Part shown: in pieces, positions 25,507 through 33,167 of the stretch | How positions within the stretch are numbered: the stretch's first letter is position 1 | Layout: each line of letters starts with the position of its first letter | Assembly (NCBI GenBank): GCA_944330115.1 | Contig: CALVIN010000008.1 | Span: 1 to 55,244 of the forward strand | Source: an uncultured Clostridia bacterium | GTDB taxonomy: Bacteria > Bacillota > Clostridia > Christensenellales > Borkfalkiaceae | Length of the DNA stretch: 55,244 bases | Reading direction: 5' to 3' | The notes under the pieces: model-generated | Databases searched by the model: none | Told to the model about the DNA's origin: nothing | What the model saw: only the letters and a program-made list of their open reading frames with translations | Program-made: the position numbers and the translations under genes

Positions 25507-25628
25507 TGCGTATTCTCCTTGAAATTCGGCTGCGCCGCTTTTAATTCAAAGATATAATATGCCGCCGACGCGCCCTTTATTACACGCCAAGGCGCGCGCA
25601 TTTTGTAAAATTGTGCAATAATATGTAC

Positions 25629-25669
25629 AAGGCGGTGCCGCGCGCAAAAATTGCGCGCGGCACCGCCTT
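25629..25669 (-). terminator. Terminator of veg
   Basis: 19-bp perfect stem: 25629-25647 pairs with 25651-25669 around AAA. Weak T-tract on the minus strand. Confidence 0.7.
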
Positions 25670-25693
25670 AAAATACCCTGTCCGACGGCCGCC

Positions 25694-25954
25694 CTATGCC
25701 TTGCCGGCCCTGCCCGACTTTGCCGTTATCTTAACCCTGCCGCACAGTATCTCCGAATAGGAATAGGCCGTTTTGCCCAGAAAATTTTTATCCTGCGGCA
25801 ACACGGTGAACAGCGAGGGATACACACCGTTTATCGTGGCGGGGAAGGTGACATACTTGTTCCTGCCCAAGCTGAGCCTTATGGTCACCGGCCTGTTGTA
25901 GCAGCCGTATACCGCCCGCCTGACCTTATCTACGCTTATCGTCGGCTTTATCAT
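25694..25954 (-). CDS. veg: Veg protein
   Basis: An 86-residue Veg-family protein (DUF1021). Family hallmarks: VDKVRRAV near the start, GRNKYVTFPATINGVYPSLF in the middle (shortened) and SYSEILCGRV near the end. In Bacillus, Veg is a strongly expressed small protein linked to biofilm control. Only a distant AAGG resembles a ribosome-binding site. Placed upstream of sipL and ispE as in many Firmicutes. Confidence 0.9.
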   Translation of the reverse strand: MIKPTISVDKVRRAVYGCYNRPVTIRLSLGRNKYVTFPATINGVYPSLFTVLPQDKNFLGKTAYSYSEILCGRVKITAKSGRAGKA

Positions 25955-26019
25955 ATATTACTATTTTTGCCTTTTTAAGCCAAAATTATGCGTATCAGAG
26001 CATTTGGGCGCATAAAAGC

Positions 26020-26046
26020 GCTGCGCCCGCAAAATGCGGGCGCAGC
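26020..26046 (-). terminator. Terminator of the first Asp-rich gene
   Basis: GCTGCGCCCGCA (26020-26031), loop AAA, TGCGGGCGCAGC (26035-26046), followed on the minus strand by TTTTATG. Confidence 0.8.
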
Positions 26047-26068
26047 AAGACCAAACCAAATAAAGTTA

Positions 26069-26344
26069 TCAGAACAGATCGTCGTCATCATCGTCATCGT
26101 CGTCGAGATCCCAATCATCGTCGCCATCATCGTCATCGTCGTCGAGGTCCCAATCGCCGCCATCATCGTCGTCGCCGAAGTCCCAATCGTCGTCATCGTC
26201 GTCTTCGTCGTCATCGTCGAGAAATTTTCGGCTTTCGAGCTCGTCCATGAGCTGCCTTTCGGCATAGTAGTCGTAATAATCGGTCTCACCGTTGCCGTCG
26301 ATATCGGGCGGGGCGCCGAAAAAATCTTTATCCTTGTCGTCCAT
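26069..26344 (-). CDS. Asp-rich small protein with DDDDDLF tail
   Basis: About 91 residues from the ATG at 26344 behind AAGGGGGA. The N-terminal 50 residues are ordinary and polar (MDDKDKDFFGAPPDIDGNGE); the rest is almost entirely Asp with repeated DWDL or DWDF units, ending DDDDDLF. The last 20 or so bases before and around the stop match those of the next gene's end. Encoded by GAC/GAT triplet repeats that could slip in frame. No function recognised; calcium binding or a disordered acidic tail are possible. Confidence 0.75.
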   Translation of the reverse strand: MDDKDKDFFGAPPDIDGNGETDYYDYYAERQLMDELESRKFLDDDDEDDDDDDWDFGDDDDGGDWDLDDDDDDGDDDWDLDDDDDDDDDLF

Positions 26345-26403
26345 GGTTGTCCCCCTTATGTGAAATGTAAAGTAAAACCCTTTCGCCGCAGCTGACAGCC
26401 GCA

Positions 26404-26510
26404 ATGCAATGAAACCCCTCCGTCACTTCGTGACACCTCCCCTCAAAGGGGAGGTGAATTAAAAAGTGCTCGCCCCTTATAGGGGAGACGAGAGAGCGCG
26501 GTGCAATAAA
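26404..26510. repeat. Palindromic repeat module
   Basis: Minus-to-plus order: AATGAAACCCCTCCG constant box, variable hairpin GTCACTTCGTGAC (26419-26431), CACCTCCCCT/AGGGGAGGTG hairpin, then a second CCCCTTATAGGGG hairpin. Related to 2925-3065. Confidence 0.75.
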
Positions 26511-26615
26511 AACCCGCTTTGCACATAAAAGATAAATTCAAAACAGGCGGGTACTTTATTTTGTACCCGCCTGCAAGTTCAAATGCAATTATAACGGCGC
26601 TGTACGATAAAATTA

Positions 26616-27119
26616 TCAGAACAGATCGTCGTCATCGTCGTCGTCATCATCGTCTTCGTCGTCTTCCTCGTCATCGTCGTCGATGTCGCTGTAGTCGTCG
26701 TCGAAGTCGGAGAGAGGATCGTCGTCGTAGTGCTCCTCGCTCTCCTCGTCGTCGTACTCGTCGTCGAGGTCCTCAGAGAGCTCCTCTTCGAGCGTTTCGT
26801 CGTCGACGGTGAGGTCTTCGTCGTCCTCGAGGTAGTTCTTCCACTCCTCGTCGGTATCCATGTTGATGTCCTGGTCCTCTTCGTACTGGCTGGCCTGCTT
26901 GCAGGCGTCGCACATCTTTTCGCCGTAGCGCATGGTATTCACGCCGCACACGGGGCAGATCTCCGTCTTTTCGGCGTTTTCGTCAAATTCTTCGTCGTCG
27001 ATATCGGCAAACTGAAGTTTGTTGCCCTTCATTTCGGCGATGCACACGTCGCAATACTCCTGCTTTTCGGGATCGATATAGTTGAGTTCGCACCTCGGGC
27101 ATTTAATGTACTTGATCAT
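26616..27119 (-). CDS. Zinc-ribbon protein with long Asp/Glu tail ending DDDDDLF
   Basis: A 167-residue protein. Two zinc-ribbon CxxC pairs at the N-terminus (CPRCELNY and YCDVCIAE, near residues 8-26) and another two at about 55-75 (CPVCGVNT and MCDACKQA) suggest two ribbons. Residues 80-167 are acidic and disordered. The final residues, DDDDDLF, are identical to the end of the adjacent Asp-rich protein, as is the DNA around both stops (TTATCAGAACAGATCGTCGT on the plus strand). Function unknown; nucleic acid or RNA polymerase contact through the ribbons is a guess. Confidence 0.8.
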   Translation of the reverse strand: MIKYIKCPRCELNYIDPEKQEYCDVCIAEMKGNKLQFADIDDEEFDENAEKTEICPVCGVNTMRYGEKMCDACKQASQYEEDQDINMDTDEEWKNYLEDDEDLTVDDETLEEELSEDLDDEYDDEESEEHYDDDPLSDFDDDYSDIDDDDEEDDEDDDDDDDDDDLF

Positions 27120-27198
27120 ATTATATTTCTCCGTATATTAAATATAGGTAATATAGGTATGAAAACGGGTTTTTGCCCGTCCCCCAATCAATGGTAAC

Positions 27199-27227
27199 AT
27201 TATATTAGTATTCGCTCTATTTGTAAA
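27199..27227 (-). promoter_or_regulatory. Promoter of the zinc-ribbon gene
   Basis: In the minus direction TTTACA (27227-27222), 17-base spacer, TATAAT (27204-27199). The leader contains a small ACGGG/CCCGT hairpin followed by TTTT. Confidence 0.75.
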
Positions 27228-27362
27228 CCGTTTTAACAAATAAAAATCAAAATAAATTGTAAAAAAATAGCCGCGCCGCCCACAATTTTTACACATGCCC
27301 CGCAAGGCGCGCAAGTATGCGCGCGGATATGCCCGCGGCCGAAGGGCTGCGGGCATACAAAA

Positions 27363-27385
27363 CGGCGGGGCTTAAAGCCCCGCCG
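27363..27385 (-). terminator. Terminator of the 771-residue lipoprotein gene
   Basis: CGGCGGGGCTT (27363-27373) pairs with AAGCCCCGCCG (27375-27385); TTTTGT follows on the minus strand. Confidence 0.8.
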
Positions 27386-27415
27386 CCTGAGTGCGTTATA
27401 TTGCTTTGTTATACA

Positions 27416-29731
27416 TCATTCGTTGGGCGTATCCGAATTTTCGTCGGAGCCGTATACGTCGATGTCCTTGTCGTCGGTGGTATCTACCTTTACGCGCCTC
27501 GTGTACTGAGGGAGCCTCTGCCTCCTCTTGCGGACGATGACGAGAGGAATTACCACGGCGGCGGCTATTACGATGAGGCCTGCCGCGCATACGCCGATTA
27601 TGAAGCCCACCTTTGCGCCCGTGGAGAGGCCGCCGAACCAGCTCGAGCTTTCGGCAGGGCCGTCGGGCAGGTAGTCTGCCTTGAGCGCATCGATGTATGC
27701 CTCGGCGTCGTCATCGGACATATAGCCGACGAGCGCATAGAAGTAGTCGCGCGAGGTGGCATATACAGTCTGGCCGTTCACCGTTTTGGAATACTCGGCA
27801 AACTCGGCATAGTCGCCCCTTGCGGCAATGAAGTCGAGATAGAGCCCGGCCGACTCTTCGGAGAAGAGGTATTCCTCGTCCTCGCCTTCGGCTACCCACT
27901 CGGCGATGAGGTCGGAAACGGCCTCGGCGTCGCGCGTGTAGAATGCGTAGCGGAGTGCGTCGGGAAGATTCTCGAAGTCGTCTGCGTCGATGGAGGCTAT
28001 CACGCCGGGATCGCTCTCATCGTCGCCTATCACGTCGTCATACAGATCGTTGAGCGCCACGATATCCTCGTTGGACATTGCGCCGTCCTCGCCTGCGAGG
28101 CTGAACGCCATGATGTAGTTATAGTCTGCCATGTCGTCGGTGGCCGACGCGAAGAACAGGTGATCGGACACTATCTCGGGCATGTACCATGCGGAGGATG
28201 CGTCGAGGTCGAGTATCTGCACTTCTTTATAGTTGCTGTGCGACTCGGTCTCCTCGAGGGAGGGCAGCTGGATATAGTCGTCCTCGCTACCGCCGAGCGC
28301 TATGCGGTGGAAGGTGTAGCCGTTGCCCTCGCCCGATACGCTGAAGTATAGGAAGGTGTAGCTTGCGCCGTCTACCGTCTGGTCTACGATGTCGAGCACG
28401 GTGACTTCGCCCGAAACATCCGCCATGGGGAAGGTGTTTACAAGCGAGCCGTTTTCGAACGTGCTGCTCATTATGGCATAGCCGTCGCCGCTCGTTTCGG
28501 TGTAGATAACGCTTACGGGAACGTTGTTTTCATCGGTGACGAACGTGTAGTCGTCAACGTCGTTTGCTATATACAGGAGGGCGCTGCCGCCGTATGCGGG
28601 AGCCGTGGGGTTGCCCGTTACGGGGTTCCAGCCGGACGCACCTATTTCGCCGTCGGTGGCATATAAGAGAATGGGCGTTTCGTTGCTGCCCGAGTAGTAC
28701 TCGCGCGTGTAGTAGAGGTTGCCGTTCTCATATGATACCAGCGTGTATGTGTAGCCGGAGATCGTGCTGGCGTCGTCGGTGGAAGGGTCGAGGTCGGCCG
28801 ACGCGTCGTAACCGTAGTTGAACTGCGTCATGCCGCTGAGCGTGCCCCTGCCGTCGAACACGAATTCGCCGTAGTTGATATACAGGGGATCTTCCTCGGC
28901 GTCGTAGTCGTCGATATACGAGAAGTCGTACTCGCGGGGAGCCTCTGCATCGGCGCGGACGCGGTATACCTGGTTGTAGTTTGCCTCTACGGCGTTGCTC
29001 GTGCCGAGGTTATACGTTACGTCCATCGTGTAATATATATAGGGATTGGAGGGATCTTTGCTGTCGAACATGTAGCTGTCGACATTGTAGGCGATGACGG
29101 TGTCTTCGCCCGTTTCAAAGTTCACCGAATGGATGTTGGTGTGCGCTTCGGTGCCGTACAGCGTTTCGGAGAGCACATACACGAGGTATATGCCGCCGTC
29201 CTCTCCCTCTACTATGCGGTAGTCGAGGTTGGTGCCCTCTATCCTGAAATAGTAGTCGGTCATCGTTTCGGTGCCGTCGAGCTTGGTGCTCTTGAACTCG
29301 AGAAGGGAATTTAAGAGCTCGCCGTTGGAATCGCGCGCGGCCGAGGGCGTGGTGTAGTACACGCGGTCGCCGTAGATGTAGATGCCGGCGTCGTAGTCGG
29401 TGCCATACATCAGGAGGGGAACAACCGTCTGCACGCTCGAGTAGTTGCCCGCCGAGAGGTCGGACTTGGCGATGCGGACGAGAGAGCCCCTCTGCACGTC
29501 GCCGTAGGAGTTGGTTTCGGAATTGGAGGCAACGCCGTTTATGAAATAGATATAGTTGCCCGCTTCAACGGCAAAGCCGCCGTTGGATACGGCCTCGCCC
29601 GAATAGCTGTAGTCGCCTTCGAGGGCGTCGGCCCTGTAATATCCGCCGCTGCATCCCGCGGCGAGAGTAAGTCCTGCCGCAAGACAAGTCGCGGCGGCGC
29701 ATGCAAGCGCCTTTTTTACCTTGTTACGCAT
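27416..29731 (-). CDS. Large surface lipoprotein with C-terminal membrane anchor
   Basis: A 771-residue exported protein I do not recognise. A lipoprotein signal with lipobox LAAGC puts the lipid Cys at residue 27. The large outer region is rich in Tyr, Asp, Ser and Gly with repeating YxY and GNxYY-type strands that look like a beta-propeller; residues 560-690 are helical and acidic. A membrane span at about 708-732 is followed by a basic cytoplasmic end, so the protein is tethered at both ends. Ribosome-binding site GGGG. A surface sensor or adhesin is possible. Confidence 0.8.
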   Translation of the reverse strand: MRNKVKKALACAAATCLAAGLTLAAGCSGGYYRADALEGDYSYSGEAVSNGGFAVEAGNYIYFINGVASNSETNSYGDVQRGSLVRIAKSDLSAGNYSSVQTVVPLLMYGTDYDAGIYIYGDRVYYTTPSAARDSNGELLNSLLEFKSTKLDGTETMTDYYFRIEGTNLDYRIVEGEDGGIYLVYVLSETLYGTEAHTNIHSVNFETGEDTVIAYNVDSYMFDSKDPSNPYIYYTMDVTYNLGTSNAVEANYNQVYRVRADAEAPREYDFSYIDDYDAEEDPLYINYGEFVFDGRGTLSGMTQFNYGYDASADLDPSTDDASTISGYTYTLVSYENGNLYYTREYYSGSNETPILLYATDGEIGASGWNPVTGNPTAPAYGGSALLYIANDVDDYTFVTDENNVPVSVIYTETSGDGYAIMSSTFENGSLVNTFPMADVSGEVTVLDIVDQTVDGASYTFLYFSVSGEGNGYTFHRIALGGSEDDYIQLPSLEETESHSNYKEVQILDLDASSAWYMPEIVSDHLFFASATDDMADYNYIMAFSLAGEDGAMSNEDIVALNDLYDDVIGDDESDPGVIASIDADDFENLPDALRYAFYTRDAEAVSDLIAEWVAEGEDEEYLFSEESAGLYLDFIAARGDYAEFAEYSKTVNGQTVYATSRDYFYALVGYMSDDDAEAYIDALKADYLPDGPAESSSWFGGLSTGAKVGFIIGVCAAGLIVIAAAVVIPLVIVRKRRQRLPQYTRRVKVDTTDDKDIDVYGSDENSDTPNE

Positions 29732-29813
29732 TTTTTACCCCGATACTGTAATCAGTTGGTCGCCGTATTTTATGCCGATAATGCAAACAGCTATCAGCAA
29801 TACAGCAGTTTTT

Positions 29814-29842
29814 ATTATATACCAAAACCATGTTTTAAGCAA
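29814..29842 (-). promoter_or_regulatory. Promoter of the 771-residue lipoprotein gene
   Basis: In the minus direction TTGCTT (29842-29837), 17-base spacer, TATAAT (29819-29814). Confidence 0.65.
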
Positions 29843-29920
29843 TTAAAAACAAGTTGTATTTAATGAAAATTTGGTAAAAGGAGAACAAATTACACGGATA
29901 AATTCACTCTTTTCGATTTT

Positions 29921-30157
29921 TTGAAGGCACTCGGCGGCGCCTTTGAGCCCGAAGAGGGCAAAACTGCGGGCGACGGCCCGAAAAACGGCGGCGAAAGCAG
30001 CCAAAGCGGCGCGGGATACGGCGAGCGCGGCGGACGGCAGAACGCCGAGGCGGGCGAGGCGAGCGGCGAGAGCGGCGAGCAGAAGGTCAACGCCGCCGCG
30101 GCCATAATGGAGAGGCACGAGCGCATAGCAGCAAGGCTGCGCTCCTCAAAAAAGTAA
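29921..30157 (+). CDS. Small Gly/Glu-rich protein with no proper start codon
   Basis: The coordinates use a TTG at 29921 (78 codons), the only near-standard start in frame, but nothing resembling a ribosome-binding site precedes it. An excellent AAAAGGAG lies at 29876-29883, properly spaced for a start near 29888-29894, where the frame reads AAT TAC ACG. From there the frame continues sensibly (YTDKFTLFDFLKALGG) into a Gly/Glu/Ser-rich middle and a helical basic end (IMERHERIAARLRSSKK). A very strong terminator follows. Either a non-AUG start (ACG at 29894) or a lost start codon. Confidence 0.5.
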   Translation: MKALGGAFEPEEGKTAGDGPKNGGESSQSGAGYGERGGRQNAEAGEASGESGEQKVNAAAAIMERHERIAARLRSSKK

Positions 30158-30283
30158 GTCCCGCTCCTCCCCTTTTAAACGCACCCGCGAACGCAAAAAA
30201 TGCGCTTTACCGCGGCGGGAGCGCCGCGGCGAAAGGCGCGGACAGGCCATGGGCGGGGGCGCAATACACGCTTATACGCATAC

Positions 30284-30337
30284 GCGTGCGGACCGCCGCG
30301 GCAATTTTGCCGCGGCGGTCCGCACGCTTTATTTATT
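30284..30337 (+). terminator. Strong terminator of the small Gly/Glu-rich gene
   Basis: 21-bp stem: 30284-30304 pairs perfectly with 30307-30327, followed by TTTATTTATT. Its strength argues that something upstream on the plus strand is transcribed. Confidence 0.85.
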
Positions 30338-30399
30338 ATTAAAAAGGAGAACTTACGGGAGGCGCGGCATGCACCGCGCGCACCCGTGCAGTCGTTATA

Positions 30400-31623
30400 T
30401 CACTTCTTTAAGATGAGGTGCCTGGGAAGGCCGTCTACCCACAGGGGCGCGATCTCCGCCTGGATGAGCGGGCGGATATAGTGCACGAGCGGAGGCAGCA
30501 CGTTGGTGCCGTCGGCATTTATCCACTCGTCGGGAACCTTCTTTTCGACGTTGGCTATGAAGTGAACGTCGGCGGGCTCGGTCACGCACATATAGGGATC
30601 GTCGGACACGCGCTTTAAGGTTATCACCTGGCCGCTCATGCCCTCGAACGCTGCCTTTACGGCGGCGCCGCCGGCGTTGAACGCCTCGGTGACGTCGATA
30701 CGCGAGGTGATGTGGGATGCGCAGCGCTGCAGCGAGGAGAGCTCTATCGCCCTCGTCTTTACGCCGTACTTTTCGGCAACCTTTGCCGCAAGGAAGCGCG
30801 CCGTGCCTGCCAGCTGTTTGTGGCCGAATGCATCGACGTAGTCTACGTGGTCGGCAAGTTCGCAAACGTACCTGCCGTCGGCTATCTTTACGCCCTCGGA
30901 GACGGCAATGACTACCGAGCGTTTCTGCTTGTAGAGTTCGCCTACCTTGTCGAGGAATTTATCGAGGTCGAACACTCTTTCGGGGAGATAGATGAGGTCG
31001 ACGCCCTCGCAGTCCTCTCCCTTTGCAAGCGCCGCGGCAGCCGTAAGCCAGCCTGCGTTGCGGCCCATTACCTCTATTACAGAAACGACGGGATAGTCGT
31101 ATACGAGGCCGTCGCGTATTATCTCTTTTGTGGTGGACGCTATGTACTTTGCGGCGCTGCCGTAGCCGGGGGTGTGGTCGGTTATGGCGAGGTCGTTATC
31201 TATGGTCTTGGGAACGCCCATGAACCTTATGGGGCTCTTTACCTTTTCGCCGTAATCGGACAGCTTTTTGATGGTGTCCATCGAGTCGTTGCCGCCGATG
31301 TAGAAGAAGGCGTAGATGTTGAGTTCCTTTAAGATCTTGAATATCTCTTCATACGTCTTTTCGTTGCCTTCAATATCGGGCAGCTTGTAGCGGCACGAGC
31401 CGAGGAAGGACGAGGGCGTCCTCTTTAAAAGGTCCATGTCGAGATCGTTTTTGATCTGCGTGGAGAGGTCGACGATGTTCCTGTCCAAGAGCCCTTTAAT
31501 GCCGTGAACCATGCCGTACACGATATCGGCTCCCCTGTCTTTCGCCGTTTTGAATACGCCGAGCAGACTGGAATTGATGACGGCCGTGGGGCCGCCGGAT
31601 TGACCGACAATTACGTTTTTCAT
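30400..31623 (-). CDS. pfp: 6-phosphofructokinase, probably pyrophosphate-dependent
   Basis: A 407-residue phosphofructokinase. The phosphoryl-donor site reads GGNDSMDT (Asp at the position where ATP enzymes have Gly) and the next motif is PKTIDND, with the Lys typical of PPi-dependent enzymes instead of PGTIDND. Further family motifs are GYGSAAKYI and EVMGRNAGWL. The reaction is fructose 6-phosphate to fructose 1,6-bisphosphate using pyrophosphate. The first Asp of the usual GGDDS is Asn here. Monocistronic with its own promoter. Confidence 0.88.
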   Translation of the reverse strand: MKNVIVGQSGGPTAVINSSLLGVFKTAKDRGADIVYGMVHGIKGLLDRNIVDLSTQIKNDLDMDLLKRTPSSFLGSCRYKLPDIEGNEKTYEEIFKILKELNIYAFFYIGGNDSMDTIKKLSDYGEKVKSPIRFMGVPKTIDNDLAITDHTPGYGSAAKYIASTTKEIIRDGLVYDYPVVSVIEVMGRNAGWLTAAAALAKGEDCEGVDLIYLPERVFDLDKFLDKVGELYKQKRSVVIAVSEGVKIADGRYVCELADHVDYVDAFGHKQLAGTARFLAAKVAEKYGVKTRAIELSSLQRCASHITSRIDVTEAFNAGGAAVKAAFEGMSGQVITLKRVSDDPYMCVTEPADVHFIANVEKKVPDEWINADGTNVLPPLVHYIRPLIQAEIAPLWVDGLPRHLILKK

Positions 31624-31691
31624 TTAATAATCTCCCTTTGCGGCTCTGCCGAACAGCTTAAAAACTGCGGCGCTTTTCTGCCGTCTGATTC

Positions 31692-31720
31692 ATTATAGCA
31701 CGTCCGCGGGCGAAAATCAA
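31692..31720 (-). promoter_or_regulatory. Promoter of the phosphofructokinase gene
   Basis: In the minus direction TTGATT (31720-31715), 17-base spacer, TATAAT (31697-31692). Confidence 0.75.
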
Positions 31721-31851
31721 TAGTAATTTTAAAAAATTCACAGTTATTGAAAGAAAATTGCAAATATGTTGAAAATTGCAATCTGCAAATGGATAAAACG
31801 CAATATCGGCGGTCTTCGCGCATGGGGAGCAAAGAAAGCGGTAATAAAAAG

Positions 31852-31880
31852 CCGTGCCGCGCAAAGTTTGCGCGGCACGG
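31852..31880 (-). terminator. Terminator of rplM-rpsI
   Basis: CCGTGCCGCGCAAA (31852-31865) pairs with TTTGCGCGGCACGG (31867-31880); the minus strand continues CTTTTTATT. Confidence 0.85.
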
Positions 31881-31909
31881 GAAAATGCTTTTTATGCAGT
31901 TTGAAAAAA

Positions 31910-32323
31910 TTATCTCTTGGAGAACTGAGGAGCGCGGCGCGCCTTTTTGAGGCCGTACTTTTTGCGCTCTTTGACGCGGGGATCGCGCGTTAAGAAACCT
32001 GCCTTCTTTAATGCGGGACGGCTTTCGGGCTCTGCCTGAAGGAGAGCGCGGGAAATGCCGAGGCGGATAGCGCCCGCCTGGCCGGTGAGGCCGCCGCCGT
32101 AAACGTTTACGTATACGTCGTACTTACCCTCTGCGGCGAGCAGCACGAGGGGCTGCATAACGTCGTAGCGAAGTACCGACTGAGGGAAATAATCTTCGAA
32201 TGCCCTCTCGTTGATGACTATGTTGCCGCTGCCTGCGGGGATGAGACGAACGCGCGCAATGGCCTTTTTTCTTCTGCCAGTGCCCCAGAACTGAAGCTTT
32301 TTCTTTAAAGTTACTTTTGCCAT
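31910..32323 (-). CDS. rpsI: 30S ribosomal protein S9
   Basis: 137 residues. [14 protein letters not shown] near residue 15, the RLGISRALL region and the basic C-terminus ending in SKR, which reaches the ribosomal P site, are diagnostic. Second gene of the universal rplM-rpsI pair, 21 bases after rplM. Confidence 0.97.
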   Translation of the reverse strand: MAKVTLKKKLQFWGTGRRKKAIARVRLIPAGSGNIVINERAFEDYFPQSVLRYDVMQPLVLLAAEGKYDVYVNVYGGGLTGQAGAIRLGISRALLQAEPESRPALKKAGFLTRDPRVKERKKYGLKKARRAPQFSKR

Positions 32324-32344
32324 AAACTTTTTACCTCACATTCC

Positions 32345-32776
32345 TTAAAATAAATTGAGCACTTCGGGCTTCTGCGCTGCGTGATTGTGCTCGGCACCCT
32401 TGTATACGCGCAACTTCTTTATCATATCCCTGCCCAAAGAATTCTTGGGGAGCATGCCCTTTACCGCTTCGTATACGGCAAGGTCGCTCTTTTCGGCGAG
32501 CATCTTTTTGTAAGATACTTCCTTCAGACCGCCGATATAGCCCGTATGATAGCGATAGAATTTATCTTCGAGCTTCTTTCCGGTAAGTGCAACTTTATCG
32601 GAATTGATGACTATGACGAAATCGCCCGTGTCAACGTTGGGCGTGAAAACGGGCTTGTTTTTGCCGCGAAGGATGGCGGCAACTTTGGACGCAAGACGGC
32701 CGAGAGGCACGCCTGCCGCGTCTACAACATACCATTTTCTTTCTACTGTCTGGGCGTTTGCCATGTAGGTTTTCAT
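32345..32776 (-). CDS. rplM: 50S ribosomal protein L13
   Basis: 143 residues with the L13 core: [19 protein letters not shown] near the start (shortened), [16 protein letters not shown] in the middle and [11 protein letters not shown] near the end. First gene of rplM-rpsI. Start at 32776 has GGAG about 12 bases upstream. Confidence 0.97.
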   Translation of the reverse strand: MKTYMANAQTVERKWYVVDAAGVPLGRLASKVAAILRGKNKPVFTPNVDTGDFVIVINSDKVALTGKKLEDKFYRYHTGYIGGLKEVSYKKMLAEKSDLAVYEAVKGMLPKNSLGRDMIKKLRVYKGAEHNHAAQKPEVLNLF

Positions 32777-32856
32777 GCTGATAACTCCATTTTAGATGTA
32801 TAAAAAACGTGCACCGCTTGCGCGGTTTTGCTATTGCCTCGTTGCAATGTAGGTTT

Positions 32857-32885
32857 ATTTTATTATTTTATAAAATTTCTGTCAA
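32857..32885 (-). promoter_or_regulatory. Promoter of rplM-rpsI
   Basis: In the minus direction TTGACA (32885-32880), 17-base spacer, TAAAAT (32862-32857). Confidence 0.8.
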
Positions 32886-33065
32886 GCTGTTTTGAGTTGC
32901 GTTTACAAAGTTTTTAAAAAATAATTTGTAAATTTTGTATTCGGGCACTTTTGCGCACTTTTTGCGCGATTTTTACCGCGTTTTGCGCCATTTTTATGCC
33001 GACGGGCATACCGGCGCGCGAGTATGCGCCCGCACGGCTGCGGGCGCGGGCGGCTTTTTACGCAG

Positions 33066-33096
33066 GCGCCGCGCCGCTTTGCATGCGGCGCGGCGC
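33066..33096 (-). terminator. GC hairpin downstream of alaS
   Basis: GCGCCGCGCCGC (33066-33077) pairs with GCGGCGCGGCGC (33085-33096); AAAAA rather than T-run follows at a short distance, so efficiency is uncertain. Confidence 0.5.
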
Positions 33097-33167
33097 TTTA
33101 TAACGAACCTGTTATTCTTGTTATTTATTGTCTGAAACGGAGGCCCGCCCTTATGCGGCGCCGCCCG

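Larger units (their letters stand above)
32777..33167. other. rplM leader and alaS downstream region
   Basis: On the minus strand 32777-32850 is a leader of about 75 bases with hairpins ATTGC/GCAAT and ACCGC/GCGGT, possibly an L13-type autoregulatory leader (inference). 32,890-33,167 is downstream of alaS: AT-rich, then a GC hairpin. No gene seen. Confidence 0.55.

Noticed and set aside
25988-26395. GTC/ATC triplet repeats at 26,066-26,220 and 26,616-26,800 considered as non-coding microsatellites
   Set aside because: They are in frame with minus-strand genes that have good start sites, and encode Asp tails; treated as coding.
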